From Corynebacterium kroppenstedtii DSM 44385 (GTDB taxonomy: Bacteria; Actinomycetota; Actinomycetes; Mycobacteriales; Mycobacteriaceae): 64,000 nucleotides of DNA. The stretch lies in NCBI RefSeq assembly GCF_000023145.1, contig NC_012704.1, positions 806,001-870,000 of the forward strand. The letters run 5' to 3'. Each line of letters begins with the position of its first letter. Position 1 is the first letter of the stretch. The notes under the pieces are model-generated. The model made no database searches, was not told the origin of the DNA, and saw only the letters and a list, made by a program, of their open reading frames with translations. A program made the translations under genes and the position numbers. This document shows positions 45,441 to 56,461 of this stretch, piece by piece.

Positions 45441-46820
45441 CTAGCTTTTCTCAGTGGTAAAAGCTCGTGGGAATAATGCCATCGCAATCAGGAAGAGGAA
45501 GCCCCACAGAACATAGTCGCTTCCGACAATCTTTTGAATCAAAGACCACTGAAGCTCCTGGTTTTCCGAGTTGGGGAAGAACCAATGGAATGGCGTGACC
45601 GTGGAGATCATCAAGCCCACTACCGCAACAACCCACAGCACATTGTTCTGCCAGCGAGGAATAATGTGCCGCGAATTCCAAGCCGCATTCATGGTCACAA
45701 TGACGAATGGCAAGAACCAAACCCAGTGGTGCGACCACGAGACAGGGGAGAGCAGGAGAGCAACAAGGCTGGTGGCAGCCACTAATGCGATGGTGAAACT
45801 CTGACCGTCGTAGCGGGGGCCGGTGGCGGAAAGCCGATTGTCCGCGCCGGGATCAACGGGATCGGAGTGAAGCTTCGACGCCGTACGTATCAGGCGCAGC
45901 ATGGCAGTGAGGATGAGCCCGAATGTCAGCACACTAAGGACAATCCACCACCGAGACTGGAGAGTGTCGTCATTCGTAAAACGGGCGATCATTCCTCGTA
46001 GAGACTGGTTACCGGCATAGGCCAACCCCCCGATCCGATCAGGATTGTGAATTTCGACGGTCCAATAATCTTTTGAATCGTGGGGGAGAATTGCCCAGCC
46101 GATCGTGGTCCAGGCCACTCCAGAGAGGGCGCAGGTGATGGCTGATTTCCAATCTTTTTTGACGAGGAAGAAGAGGCCAAACACGGCGGGCGTTAATTTG
46201 ATGGCGGCTGCTAATCCGATAAATATGCCTCGAGGCCAGCGAGTGCGCTTCACGGCGGTATCCAGCAGCACAAGGGCCATAAGGAAAACGTTGATCTGAC
46301 CGAAACTTAATGTGTGCGTAAAAGGCTCGCTCAGGAGAACCAACGGAAGAATCATGTAGGACAGCCACCCCGCCCGCTTAAATGAGCTGGTCATGGTCTG
46401 CTGAGCCGATTTACCGTCGGCACCGGACGTGCGCACAGGGTCCGTGAAGTGGTTAATCAGAACCGCACCACACCACCAGGTCATCGCCGCCGTGGCGAAA
46501 ACCATTAACAGGGTGTCAGTTGTGAGCGAAAACCACGTCAGCGTACTGAAGAGGATGGCCGCCAGGGGAGGGTAGGTGAATGGAAGATTAATGCCGCGCA
46601 CAGGATAATCGCGGTCATAAAGCCCGAAACCGCGGACAAAAGCCTGTCCTCCTGACCGATACACATCGAGGTCGATGTGGTAGCGAAATTCTCCGTCGCC
46701 GAACACATCGAAGAAGTGGTAGTACAGAACGAGCCCGAGAACGGCGGTGACCACGAGCCGGCCCACCCATGTCTCAGATAAAAAATGTACGATTCGTTCA
46801 CAACTACCGCGGACACGCAT
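45441..46820 (-). CDS. mptC: Alpha-1,2-mannosyltransferase, MptC/Rv2181-like (GT87)
   Basis: This GT-C protein of 459 residues has about ten hydrophobic segments and the GT87 motifs H-I-D-L-D-V-Y-R-S-G, L-P-F-T-Y-P-P-L-A, S-F-G-Q-I-N and A-A-I-K-L-T-P-A-V-F. It sits divergently from the RNase AS gene, like Rv2181 and C. glutamicum MptC, which add alpha-1,2-mannose side chains to lipomannan. The frame is open up to a GTG at 46937, but the ATG at 46820 matches the usual length and has TAGACT 8 nt upstream, so I prefer it. The order is mptC, paralogue, acyltransferase. Confidence 0.85.
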   Translation of the reverse strand: MRVRGSCERIVHFLSETWVGRLVVTAVLGLVLYYHFFDVFGDGEFRYHIDLDVYRSGGQAFVRGFGLYDRDYPVRGINLPFTYPPLAAILFSTLTWFSLTTDTLLMVFATAAMTWWCGAVLINHFTDPVRTSGADGKSAQQTMTSSFKRAGWLSYMILPLVLLSEPFTHTLSFGQINVFLMALVLLDTAVKRTRWPRGIFIGLAAAIKLTPAVFGLFFLVKKDWKSAITCALSGVAWTTIGWAILPHDSKDYWTVEIHNPDRIGGLAYAGNQSLRGMIARFTNDDTLQSRWWIVLSVLTFGLILTAMLRLIRTASKLHSDPVDPGADNRLSATGPRYDGQSFTIALVAATSLVALLLSPVSWSHHWVWFLPFVIVTMNAAWNSRHIIPRWQNNVLWVVAVVGLMISTVTPFHWFFPNSENQELQWSLIQKIVGSDYVLWGFLFLIAMALFPRAFTTEKS

Positions 46821-46828
46821 GGCCTCAG

Positions 46829-46834
46829 AGTCTA
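46829..46834 (-). promoter_or_regulatory. Candidate leaderless -10 hexamer of mptC
   Basis: TAGACT on the minus strand ends 8 nt before the preferred ATG at 46820. A GAGG within the gap could also act as a ribosome site. Confidence 0.35.
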
Positions 46835-46969
46835 CCTGGCATCCCAGTCGTGGCGGAACCTCACTGATCGGCACCCCCGGTCGGTCTTTTTCATTGTTGA
46901 TGTTCGTTGCCAACGATGGCCACCGTCGTTCAGACACAGAACAACCTGAACACGTTATCCATGACGTAC

Positions 46970-46975
46970 TAACCT
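46970..46975 (+). promoter_or_regulatory. Candidate leaderless -10 hexamer of the RNase AS gene
   Basis: TAACCT ends 6 nt before the ATG at 46982; no Shine-Dalgarno sequence lies between. Confidence 0.45.
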
Positions 46976-46981
46976 TGTCAT

Positions 46982-47485
46982 ATGGATTATTTTTATGACA
47001 CCGAATTTATTGAAGATGGTCAGACCATAGATCTCGTCTCTATTGGCATTGTTGCCAGTGACGGCCGTGAATATTACGCAGTATCTACCGACGCCGATCT
47101 CTCCCGCGCCAATCCGTGGGTGAAGAAGCACGTGTTGCCGCATCTCCCGAACCCGTCGTCGCCACTATGGAAAAACAGATCGACGATCCGGCGCGATTTA
47201 GAAGAGTTCTTTGGCGACGACGACCATGTTCGTTTGTGGGCGTGGGTGGGGGCGTATGACCACATCTGTTTGGTTCAGCTGTGGGGCATTATGCAGGACC
47301 TGCCGAGGAATATCCCCAGGTTCACCCGAGAGATGAAGCACGCGTGGGTCTTCGTCGGCAAGCCAGCTCTGCCTCCGGTCCCGGAAAACGCACATGATGC
47401 CTTAGCTGATGCGCGGCACAACGTCGCCAAGTTCAAAGTGTGTGCGCGGGTCTTTAAAGAAAAAACGGGAATGGAATTGAAGTAG
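46982..47485 (+). CDS. RNase AS-type 3'-5' exoribonuclease
   Basis: This 167-residue DEDDh exonuclease matches Rv2179c. The first acidic pair is in Y-D-T-E-F (Asp6 and Glu8), the middle Asp in A-Y-D-H near residue 93, and the last block H-D-A-L-A-D-A-R-H near residue 138. Rv2179c removes adenylate-rich 3' ends from RNA. The protein is cytoplasmic and of normal length. It is divergent from mptC and followed by aroG, as in mycobacteria. Confidence 0.9.
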   Translation: MDYFYDTEFIEDGQTIDLVSIGIVASDGREYYAVSTDADLSRANPWVKKHVLPHLPNPSSPLWKNRSTIRRDLEEFFGDDDHVRLWAWVGAYDHICLVQLWGIMQDLPRNIPRFTREMKHAWVFVGKPALPPVPENAHDALADARHNVAKFKVCARVFKEKTGMELK

Positions 47486-47548
47486 GGGCAGGCATCAAGG
47501 GAGAGTCGTCACCATTCTGGGGTAACTCGCTGGCTTTTCAGTACATAA

Positions 47549-49003
<1,455 letters not shown>

Positions 49004-49011
49004 GGCTCATT

Positions 49012-49047
49012 CGGTGGGGTGGTGCATACGACCGCCCCACCGTTTTT
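49012..49047 (+). terminator. Terminator after aroG
   Basis: A 12-bp stem (49012-49023 with 49031-49042, one G-U pair) with a 7-nt loop is followed by TTTTT. The convergent glycosyltransferase gene ends just beyond. Confidence 0.88.
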
Positions 49048-49064
49048 GGTCTACGTACTTACGA

Positions 49065-52000
49065 CTAAATGGCGTAGGCCCACTGAGTCAGCATGTATTC
49101 GGACAGCCATACTCCGACCCAGACGATGACGATGGTGTAGGCCGTGGTCAGGATTGGCCATCGTCGAACCGTCGTCACGATCATGCAAATAGTGAGTAGC
49201 ACGCCTGCCATGAGCAGTAGGCGCGGTCGCGAGTGGAAGTACCCCGACGACAGAATCACGTTGAGGCCCACCCCTGTGCCGCAGAGCCACATCATGAAGG
49301 GGAAACGCCTGATAATACCCACAATGATGAGGGTGAGTGTCCCCAGGATGGCTAGCGAACCCCACAGTGGGACAACACCCTCGAGGGCGAAAATCTGCCT
49401 CGGCAGATCGTGAAGTGTGGTCTTCCCGAAATCGAATTGCGTTCCCCAGCCGTCTTTTTGAACGGCAAAGTAGCCGCCGGCGTCCCGCGCAAGATGGTCT
49501 GCCCACAGCATATAAATGGCTCCGCCGAGGGGAGCGACGGCAACACAAATCCATGCGCGTACATTGCGACGATGATGCAGCAGAACCCCGATTGCGAATG
49601 CAATGGCAAGGTCATACCCGGTCATTCTGACAAGGCAGGCCATGAACACCCCTGTCGCAGCGAGAGGGAAATCCTTGTTCAAGTAGCCCAGGATAAACAG
49701 GAACGTGCAGAGCGCGAAGAGCGCCTCCGAGTACGCCATCATGTACGTCACTGACATCGGGAAACCAGCGAAGACCGCCACAGCGAGCACAACGGCAAGT
49801 AGTGAGCTGGTGAATTTACGGATGATAGCGGCGAGCAGGCATGTGGCAATGACTCCGATGATGGCGTTCATCAGCAAGCCAGCCGCGGCCCAATCCAATC
49901 CGGTTATGGCATGGGTGGCTCGTAGTAACCACGGTGTTCCGGGAAGAAAAGCAACTGTGCGGAATTCGGGCGGATTCCCGTCGATCGCTTCGCCCCCGCG
50001 GTAACCGAATTCAGCAATTCTCGTGAACCATTGTGCATCCCACGATTGAATCTGGTCCGAGAAAGACGAATTAAAGAGCTTTGCATTGTAAGCCAATGCA
50101 ATACCGACGATGGTCTGCACTAGGGCATAGACACCCACCGTGATCAGGCACACACCGGTGAGCTCGGAATTGAGAATACGCTGGCCAACACCCTGCCACG
50201 CGTGCGACCGCGATGACTTCTGCGATTCTCCTTCGTCGTCGGCCGCGGCCTCTTCGTCCGTGGCTTCTTCGTCGTCGACCGACGTCGTGTCAGATTCTTC
50301 TTCGTCCACGTGCTGCGTCGTTTCTGTAGCAGTGTCCGTATCTGCACTTATATCGGCACCGGTAGCGACAGCCGTCGACGTATCTGTATCCACATTTTCA
50401 TGCGGAGTTTGTGTTGAGTCGTCAGGCTCAACGCGCGCTACCTCGTCGTCGCCCGATTCAACCTGGTTGGGTTTACGGGAAGTGATAACCAGTCGACGGA
50501 GGCGGTGTTTCCCGTGATAACGCCTGGACATAGGTGTGCGTTCGATGGTGATGTTCCGCCACTGTCCGCGGGCGTACCGTCGGTGAATCATGTCCGAGAT
50601 ATCGCGAAGACCCACAAGACGGACTGAAGGCTCTTTAACGAAACCGACCACCAGCATGAGGAAAACCGCAATGATCAGCAGATTGCGGACAACCAGAATC
50701 AAGACCGACGGGTTATCGTCATTGCTGATTATCGAGTTATAGGCGACGGGATAAATCCACTGCGACAAACCACCGATGACCAGCATGAGACCACCAGCTA
50801 TCCGCAGACTCCATGCTGATTGTTTGCTTGCCGACGCCGGACTGCCTTGGACTGAGTCAAGGCACACGGCGAGGGGAGCGGCCCACCACACAACGTATTG
50901 CGTGGACATCACCTTATTTGAGATCAGCACAGCCCCGATGATGATCAGCGCCAACCATGCTGAGCGACGCGCCGACCAGCCATTGTCCGTCGTTTTCTCG
51001 ATGACAAGCATGCGTTGTTGGGGTGGTGTCAATGCGCCGTCCGCGGCGCGCGGGAACATGCGTCGGAAACCATTTGCTCCGATTAGCGCGGCGACGCACA
51101 GGTAGACACAGACGAGGACCATAATGACGGTCAGGATCGTCGAGAATGTTTCCCATCGAGACACCGAAGGGCCGAACACTTCAAACGATTGCGATGCAGC
51201 ATACGAAATGCTCAGTGCGTCTTCGCCGTGGTGGGCAGCCCACATCACGCCAGTTGCGGGGATGGATTCAATCTGAAGACCGCGATCACCTTGGTAATTG
51301 AACACCGACGTGATGCGGTGGAAACCATGCCCCCACACGGACAATGCTGCAATGACGACGCACGTGGCTGCGAATGACGCGATCCGTTGCCATGTCTGCC
51401 GGCTCTTCCACCAGCCGACGAGTGCCGTGCCGATGATGGCCGGCCACAGTTTGATCATGGTCGCACACCCTAAGAGGATGCCTGAGACCTTCGGGTGCCG
51501 AACAAGCGTGACCAGTGTGGCGGCCACGAGCACAGCGGGGACGATATCCCAGCGGGTCCACAGTAAAGGTCCGAAGAACAGCCCGAAGAGAACCCAGAAT
51601 CCGGCACCCCACCAGCGTCGGCTGGCAGTAAGCCAGGCAAAAAACCCGACGTCAACGACTAATAACATCCAGATGGACACCGTGATCTTGTCGGCGGAGG
51701 AGAAGATCATGGTCAGCCACTTCAAGACTGTGACCATCCACATGACCGGTACGGGATACTCTTGCATGGCCCTAGAACCTGGGTCGTCGAGGCCTTTGAA
51801 GTAATAATCCACCGGGGTGTCGATCATCCAGTAGTCACCGATGTGGTGGTCGAGCCACCACATCACGGCCCGAGTTATCACAAATGCAGCAGTCAGGGCT
51901 CCAGCAATGATGAGAGCTTTCCGGTCCCATTTCCGACGCGAGATCTCGCCAGACTCCGTTGCTGCTGTAACTCTCGCGCTGCCGTTAGCTGCCATTGTCT

Positions 52001-52205
52001 CCGAGACGGTGTCCGAGGAGGCACCGTCGTCGGCGTGTGATTCATCGGACGTTGAGTCGTTCAACGTTGCTTCACTCAACGGGGACGTGGGTGCTGCGGC
52101 CTCAGCAGGATCGGTCTGCGTCGACTGTGATGCCTGGTCTTCTTCGGAAGACGCGGAAAACTCAGAACGTGCCGACGTCGAAGCGGAGTCTAAATGGTGG
52201 GACAC
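49065..52205 (-). CDS. Two-module membrane glycosyltransferase (MptD-like plus PIG-V-like)
   Basis: This 1,046-residue protein appears to be two polytopic enzymes joined end to end. After an acidic, Ser-rich head (residues 1-95), module one (about 95-570) has roughly ten helices and GT-C features, including W-D-I-V-P-A and K-L-W-P-A; it corresponds in position to MptD (NCgl2097 of C. glutamicum, as I recall), an alpha-1,2-mannosyltransferase. A hydrophilic Asp/Glu/Thr-rich linker (about 590-685) follows. Module two (about 690-1046) resembles PIG-V family mannosyltransferases: S-W-D-A-Q-W-F-T-R-I-A-E-F-G-Y near residue 735, F-L-P-G-T-P-W-L and a late S-R-P-R-L-L-L. The start is GTG with AAAAGG upstream. 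The linker frame has no internal stop. Acceptors are unknown. Confidence 0.8.
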   Translation of the reverse strand: MSHHLDSASTSARSEFSASSEEDQASQSTQTDPAEAAAPTSPLSEATLNDSTSDESHADDGASSDTVSETMAANGSARVTAATESGEISRRKWDRKALIIAGALTAAFVITRAVMWWLDHHIGDYWMIDTPVDYYFKGLDDPGSRAMQEYPVPVMWMVTVLKWLTMIFSSADKITVSIWMLLVVDVGFFAWLTASRRWWGAGFWVLFGLFFGPLLWTRWDIVPAVLVAATLVTLVRHPKVSGILLGCATMIKLWPAIIGTALVGWWKSRQTWQRIASFAATCVVIAALSVWGHGFHRITSVFNYQGDRGLQIESIPATGVMWAAHHGEDALSISYAASQSFEVFGPSVSRWETFSTILTVIMVLVCVYLCVAALIGANGFRRMFPRAADGALTPPQQRMLVIEKTTDNGWSARRSAWLALIIIGAVLISNKVMSTQYVVWWAAPLAVCLDSVQGSPASASKQSAWSLRIAGGLMLVIGGLSQWIYPVAYNSIISNDDNPSVLILVVRNLLIIAVFLMLVVGFVKEPSVRLVGLRDISDMIHRRYARGQWRNITIERTPMSRRYHGKHRLRRLVITSRKPNQVESGDDEVARVEPDDSTQTPHENVDTDTSTAVATGADISADTDTATETTQHVDEEESDTTSVDDEEATDEEAAADDEGESQKSSRSHAWQGVGQRILNSELTGVCLITVGVYALVQTIVGIALAYNAKLFNSSFSDQIQSWDAQWFTRIAEFGYRGGEAIDGNPPEFRTVAFLPGTPWLLRATHAITGLDWAAAGLLMNAIIGVIATCLLAAIIRKFTSSLLAVVLAVAVFAGFPMSVTYMMAYSEALFALCTFLFILGYLNKDFPLAATGVFMACLVRMTGYDLAIAFAIGVLLHHRRNVRAWICVAVAPLGGAIYMLWADHLARDAGGYFAVQKDGWGTQFDFGKTTLHDLPRQIFALEGVVPLWGSLAILGTLTLIIVGIIRRFPFMMWLCGTGVGLNVILSSGYFHSRPRLLLMAGVLLTICMIVTTVRRWPILTTAYTIVIVWVGVWLSEYMLTQWAYAI

Positions 52206-52326
52206 ACGAAAGCCCTTTTCATGACAAGAAGCTATAACGCGCAGGCACGCGTTGTGCTGCGCTGAAGATGATCACGAGGACGTGGATATGGTACTCGAGA
52301 ACAGGGACAAGCTCGAGCTCATCTGA

Positions 52327-54492
52327 CTAGAGAGTCTTCACAGTTTTGACAGTGATCACCGAGTCACGTTCGGCAGAAAAACCGGGCAGGGGATTTTGAA
52401 CCAGAACACGGTCATTGCTCTTCGCATCGCCAGCGTCGATCTTCAACCCAGCTTTCTCTGCCTTCGCACGAGCTTCCTTGACCGTAGAACCGATCAACTG
52501 TGGAACCGCAACATCCGGGGCAACAAAGAGGTTGACCGCCGAGCCCTCATTGACTTCCGTTCCTTCACCAGGATCGGTGCGAGTCACCTTGCCCCGCTGG
52601 CGGAGGTCGGTTGCCGAGTCGTCCGTCGAAACGTCACCGACATGAAGGCCGACCTTCTCTAGTTCATGCCGGGCATCATCTTCGGATTTTCCTGAGACAT
52701 CGGGGACGGAAACAGGCTTAGGGCCTTTACTGACAGTGAGTGTGACTGAGGAACGCACACCGACCGTGCTCCCCGGAGCGGGGGAGACGGAAAGAAGTTG
52801 CCCCTCCGGGACGTCGGAAGAATAGTCGGACTTCGTTGTCTTCGTAGACAACGTCCGCTCAGAGAGAGTCCGTGTGTAGACCTCCACTGACCGGTCTGCT
52901 GGAATCTCCGGAACCGTCGGACGACCTGCAGAGACGGTCAATGTCACGGTCGATCCCTTTGTCACTCGCTTGCCGGCCTGGGGTGACGACGCCGCAACCG
53001 TCTTCGAGGGAACGGTATTGGAATATTCCGTCTTTTCAGTGACCTCAAAACCCGCCTCAGTGATGTCGTGATGGGCGGTTGAAACGTCAGACCCGGTCAC
53101 CGACGGAATCTCCCCGTACCGGCCGGAACCCAGCCACCATGCTCCGAGACTGACCGCGCCGACGAGGATAAGCGCGACAATGGTCCACAAAGCACAGCCG
53201 AGGCGTGAGTGATTTCCCACCTGTGGTTTGTCATTCGCCACGGACGTGCGGTGACTAGCAGCTGACCCCGGAGCAGGTGTCGCGGTTCCTCCCGACGACG
53301 ACGCCACATGGGAAGGTTCCGGTTCCGCCGGCTGCCGTTCCGGGAAATCAATCCGTGTGGAGGCCATATCACCGGTTGACCGGTGGGGATCGTAATCCGG
53401 AAACAACACCGCCGTCGATCCATCGGTGCCCGCATAACTATCGTGGTCAACCGTATTTTTCGGCGGAGCGGCATTTCCTACATTTCCGACGACGGCCGTT
53501 TTCCCCTCGTCGTTAGGGGCGCTCTGAGGGATATCCTGCCGGGCACCAGTATCCCCACCATCGGGTGTTTGCGTTGATTCAGCCTCCCGAGCCGCGTCCC
53601 GAGACCGATGCGACGCCGAATCAATCGGAACCGGAACACGGAACGAGGACAAAGGGAGCCGGAGCTCGTCGGCAACCTGCATAACCGCCGTGCGAAACTC
53701 CGAGCCATCAGCAAAACGATCATCAGGGTCTAGAGTAGTTGCCCGGGAGATCAGCTGGTCAAACTCCGCCGGAACGCCATCAATGGCCTCAGAGGCAGGC
53801 GGCACAGGGTGGTCAAGCCGCATGTAGGCCGTGGCCAGCGACGTATCGCCATGGAAAGGCGTCGTCCCCGTCAGAAGTTCGTACAGGACAATACCCGCCG
53901 AATAGACATCGCTTCGGCCATCGACGCTCCCGCCCCGCACTTGTTCCGGGGACAAATAGGCCACAGTCCCCATCATGACCGACGTCGTCGTCAAGGAGGA
54001 TTCAGCCGTCGCCCGAACCAGCCCAAAATCAGCCAGTTTCACCTGGTGATCGTCGCTAATCAGGATATTTTCGGGCTTCACATCCCGGTGAATTAGCCCA
54101 GCAGAATGTGCTAACCCGAGGGCAGTCAAGACCGGTTCCATGACCGCTGTCGCCGCATGAGGGGGCATCGGACCACGTTCACGCAAGAGTTCGCGCAACG
54201 TCCCACCGTCGACCAACTCCATGGCAAGGAACACACTCGTGCCATCATCACCCTGGTCAAACACATTAACGAGCGATGGATGGGACAACCGTGCCGCAGC
54301 CCGCGCTTCTCGCTCGAACCGGGTGCGGAACTGATCATTGTGAGCAAAACGATCATCAAGAATTTTGAGCGCCACTGGTCGATCGAGACGTTCATCAACG
54401 CCCCGATAAATCGCGGCCATCCCGCCACGAGCGATAAGTGATTGCACGCGATAACGGCGGTCAACCAGATCTCCATGGCTCAATGTAGGCAC
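52327..54492 (-). CDS. pknL: Serine/threonine protein kinase PknL with PASTA domains
   Basis: PknL (721 residues) has an N-terminal kinase domain (about 12-275) with a glycine loop A-R-G-G-M-A, catalytic Lys43, H-R-D-V-K-P-E-N (Asp137) and D-F-G at 155-157, then a Pro/Ser-rich juxtamembrane stretch, one transmembrane helix at about 430-455, and four extracellular PASTA repeats. PASTA domains bind muropeptides or lipid II, so it senses cell-wall state. The GTG start has GAGAGG upstream. The divergent HTH gene encodes a relative of Rv2175c, a known PknL substrate. Confidence 0.95.
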   Translation of the reverse strand: MPTLSHGDLVDRRYRVQSLIARGGMAAIYRGVDERLDRPVALKILDDRFAHNDQFRTRFEREARAAARLSHPSLVNVFDQGDDGTSVFLAMELVDGGTLRELLRERGPMPPHAATAVMEPVLTALGLAHSAGLIHRDVKPENILISDDHQVKLADFGLVRATAESSLTTTSVMMGTVAYLSPEQVRGGSVDGRSDVYSAGIVLYELLTGTTPFHGDTSLATAYMRLDHPVPPASEAIDGVPAEFDQLISRATTLDPDDRFADGSEFRTAVMQVADELRLPLSSFRVPVPIDSASHRSRDAAREAESTQTPDGGDTGARQDIPQSAPNDEGKTAVVGNVGNAAPPKNTVDHDSYAGTDGSTAVLFPDYDPHRSTGDMASTRIDFPERQPAEPEPSHVASSSGGTATPAPGSAASHRTSVANDKPQVGNHSRLGCALWTIVALILVGAVSLGAWWLGSGRYGEIPSVTGSDVSTAHHDITEAGFEVTEKTEYSNTVPSKTVAASSPQAGKRVTKGSTVTLTVSAGRPTVPEIPADRSVEVYTRTLSERTLSTKTTKSDYSSDVPEGQLLSVSPAPGSTVGVRSSVTLTVSKGPKPVSVPDVSGKSEDDARHELEKVGLHVGDVSTDDSATDLRQRGKVTRTDPGEGTEVNEGSAVNLFVAPDVAVPQLIGSTVKEARAKAEKAGLKIDAGDAKSNDRVLVQNPLPGFSAERDSVITVKTVKTL

Positions 54493-54567
54493 GTGGTCGT
54501 TGTCCTCTCTTAGCCCGTTGTGTCGGCCAGATGCTTTCCACTCACCAAATTACTAGGGATTGTCAGC

Positions 54568-54573
54568 TACGGT
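54568..54573 (+). promoter_or_regulatory. Candidate leaderless -10 hexamer of the Rv2175c-like gene
   Basis: TACGGT ends 7 nt before the GTG start at 54581; no Shine-Dalgarno sequence is seen. Confidence 0.45.
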
Positions 54574-54580
54574 ATAAACC

Positions 54581-54982
54581 GTGAAGAGTAACTCAAGAAC
54601 TCCCGATGTCCTATCCGCCAGCGAAATCGTCCTCCCGATCGCAGAGGTTGCGGACTATCTCCACCAGTCCGTCAGCCGGGTTCGGGATCTTATTAATAAA
54701 GGCCAGCTTATCGCGATTGACCGCGATCACCAGCGGCAAATTCCAGCACGCTTCTTCAACGGGCTTAACGACGAGGGCCACCCCGAGCCCGGTGAGCGCG
54801 TGACCATCAATAAGCACGTCCCCGGTCTCATCGCCCTCATGTCCGACGGCGGATACTCCAATGACGAGATACTGAACTACCTGTTTACCGACGACGAAAC
54901 CCTGCCAGGGCGCCCCATCGACGCACTCCATGGTCACCTAGCTCGCGAGGTCATGCGTCGTGCCCAAGCGATGGGATTTTGA
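54581..54982 (+). CDS. HTH DNA-binding protein, Rv2175c-like (PknL partner)
   Basis: This 133-residue protein resembles Rv2175c, a DNA-binding winged-helix protein phosphorylated by PknL. A helix-turn-helix lies at about residues 20-50 (V-A-D-Y-L-H-Q-S-V-S-R-V-R-D-L). The C-terminal R-P-I-D-A-L-H-G-H-L-A-R-E-V block followed by R-R-A-Q-A-M is strongly conserved. Thr residues near the N terminus (such as Thr8) could be phosphosites, which is inference. Because the conserved tail runs to the stop, its 45-nt overlap with convergent mptA is real. Confidence 0.88.
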   Translation: MKSNSRTPDVLSASEIVLPIAEVADYLHQSVSRVRDLINKGQLIAIDRDHQRQIPARFFNGLNDEGHPEPGERVTINKHVPGLIALMSDGGYSNDEILNYLFTDDETLPGRPIDALHGHLAREVMRRAQAMGF

Positions 54983-56461
54983 TTCGTCCCCTCGGAACAC
55001 GGCGAAATACAGAACGAAGGCTACCGTTATCACGATCCACATCCAGGACCATCTGTACAACCAATTGTTGCCAGACCCTGTGAACGATCCCGCCACGATG
55101 AGCGAGGCAATAACAGTGAAGTGCGTAACCCGTGGTGATGGCCGGAAAGTACCGACGAGAACGACGCCAGCAGCGTAATACCACGGCAGCGTAACGGCAT
55201 TAAAGATGCACGTAATTAAGTACGCCCATGCTGCGCCCTCAATGGCCCGGCGCGGAGTCTGGCGGAATCGCCACCAGACCACGACCAGGAGGACAACCAT
55301 GATGATCATCGAGATACTCCGGTAGATCGACAGCACCGAGTTGAAGGTCGCGCCGGGGAAGAACGAGGCTGCGAAAGCGGCCGTGAACTGGGCCAGGAAG
55401 CTGGGGAGCGCTAAGAGGTTGATGACCTTCGTATTTCCGCTGAGCTGAGACACCCAGCCCCACGAGCTCCCCGACGCATAGGTGATGGCGCTCAACACCG
55501 TGCATACAATCAGGACAGTCGTGATTCCGTAGAACACGAATGCGGGAACGGCTTTTTTCAGTGACGCCAATGTTCGCCGGGGGTCGTGGAGTGACCATGT
55601 GGAGGGGGCGATTCCTCGTTGCCGCATCGCAATCCAGATGAGGAAGGGAAGGGTCACGAGGGCCGTCGCTTTCAGGGAAAAACCGATGCCAATGAACAGC
55701 GCGCCCCACAGTGGGTGGCGTCGTAAAGCCAGAACCAGCCCAAGGCAGGAAAAGGCAACCATGACTGATTCATTGTGCATGCCTCCCACCAGATGGAGAA
55801 ACACAACAGGGTTGGCAACACCGAGCCAGAGGGCCACTGCGGGATTCCCACCGATATGCCGGGCAATGGATACCACTGCCCATGCAATAGCGGCATATCC
55901 TGCGACGGAGATGAACTTGTAGAGAAAGACGCCGATGGTGATATTGGATCCAACTAGGGTTGTTATTCCGTCGCCGATCCATAAATGAAGTGGCCCGTAT
56001 GGTGTGGTGGTGTTTCTCCAATCTGGGCTGACTTCCAGCAGCATCGGCCCAGGATTGACGGCAGCCCCATCCCTGTAGGGATCAAACCCATCGCGGACCA
56101 TTGCCCCCTGGACCAGGTAGGAATAGACATCGCGCGAGTACATCGGGGACGCGAAAAGGAGCGGAACTATCCACCCCACCAGCGTCTTTATCGATTCACG
56201 GATGGGGGTGTTGTCGTGATAAACAATCCGACCCCACAGGCACCAGCAGTACAGCAGCAACCCCAGCGCGACCCAGGACAAGATGAAGCCAATGTTCTTG
56301 ACATGGCCATACATGATCCAGTCCAGATTGAGCATCCGGACGATTCCCCCGCGGGTACGCTGAGCCCCGGAACTCCATGACGACACCATCAGAAGTATCG
56401 ACGCGACCGTCCCCAACCACAGTGGTCGACGCAGTGGGTTCGTGCGTGAAGGGGTGCTCAT
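54938..56461 (-). CDS. mptA: Alpha-1,6-mannosyltransferase MptA
   Basis: MptA (507 residues) is a GT-C membrane enzyme with about twelve helices that extends the alpha-1,6-mannan backbone of lipomannan from polyprenyl-phosphomannose. It shows the family region P-M-Y-S-R-D-V-Y-S-Y-L-V-Q-G, D-P-Y-R-D-G, and T-P-Y-G-P-L-H-L-W-I, with G-G-M-H-N-E near residue 225. The first four bases overlap the crtI-like gene (ATGA). The last 45 nt overlap the HTH gene on the other strand. It is the third gene of an idsA-crtI-mptA unit. Confidence 0.92.
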   Translation of the reverse strand: MSTPSRTNPLRRPLWLGTVASILLMVSSWSSGAQRTRGGIVRMLNLDWIMYGHVKNIGFILSWVALGLLLYCWCLWGRIVYHDNTPIRESIKTLVGWIVPLLFASPMYSRDVYSYLVQGAMVRDGFDPYRDGAAVNPGPMLLEVSPDWRNTTTPYGPLHLWIGDGITTLVGSNITIGVFLYKFISVAGYAAIAWAVVSIARHIGGNPAVALWLGVANPVVFLHLVGGMHNESVMVAFSCLGLVLALRRHPLWGALFIGIGFSLKATALVTLPFLIWIAMRQRGIAPSTWSLHDPRRTLASLKKAVPAFVFYGITTVLIVCTVLSAITYASGSSWGWVSQLSGNTKVINLLALPSFLAQFTAAFAASFFPGATFNSVLSIYRSISMIIMVVLLVVVWWRFRQTPRRAIEGAAWAYLITCIFNAVTLPWYYAAGVVLVGTFRPSPRVTHFTVIASLIVAGSFTGSGNNWLYRWSWMWIVITVAFVLYFAVFRGDESKSHRLGTTHDLAS

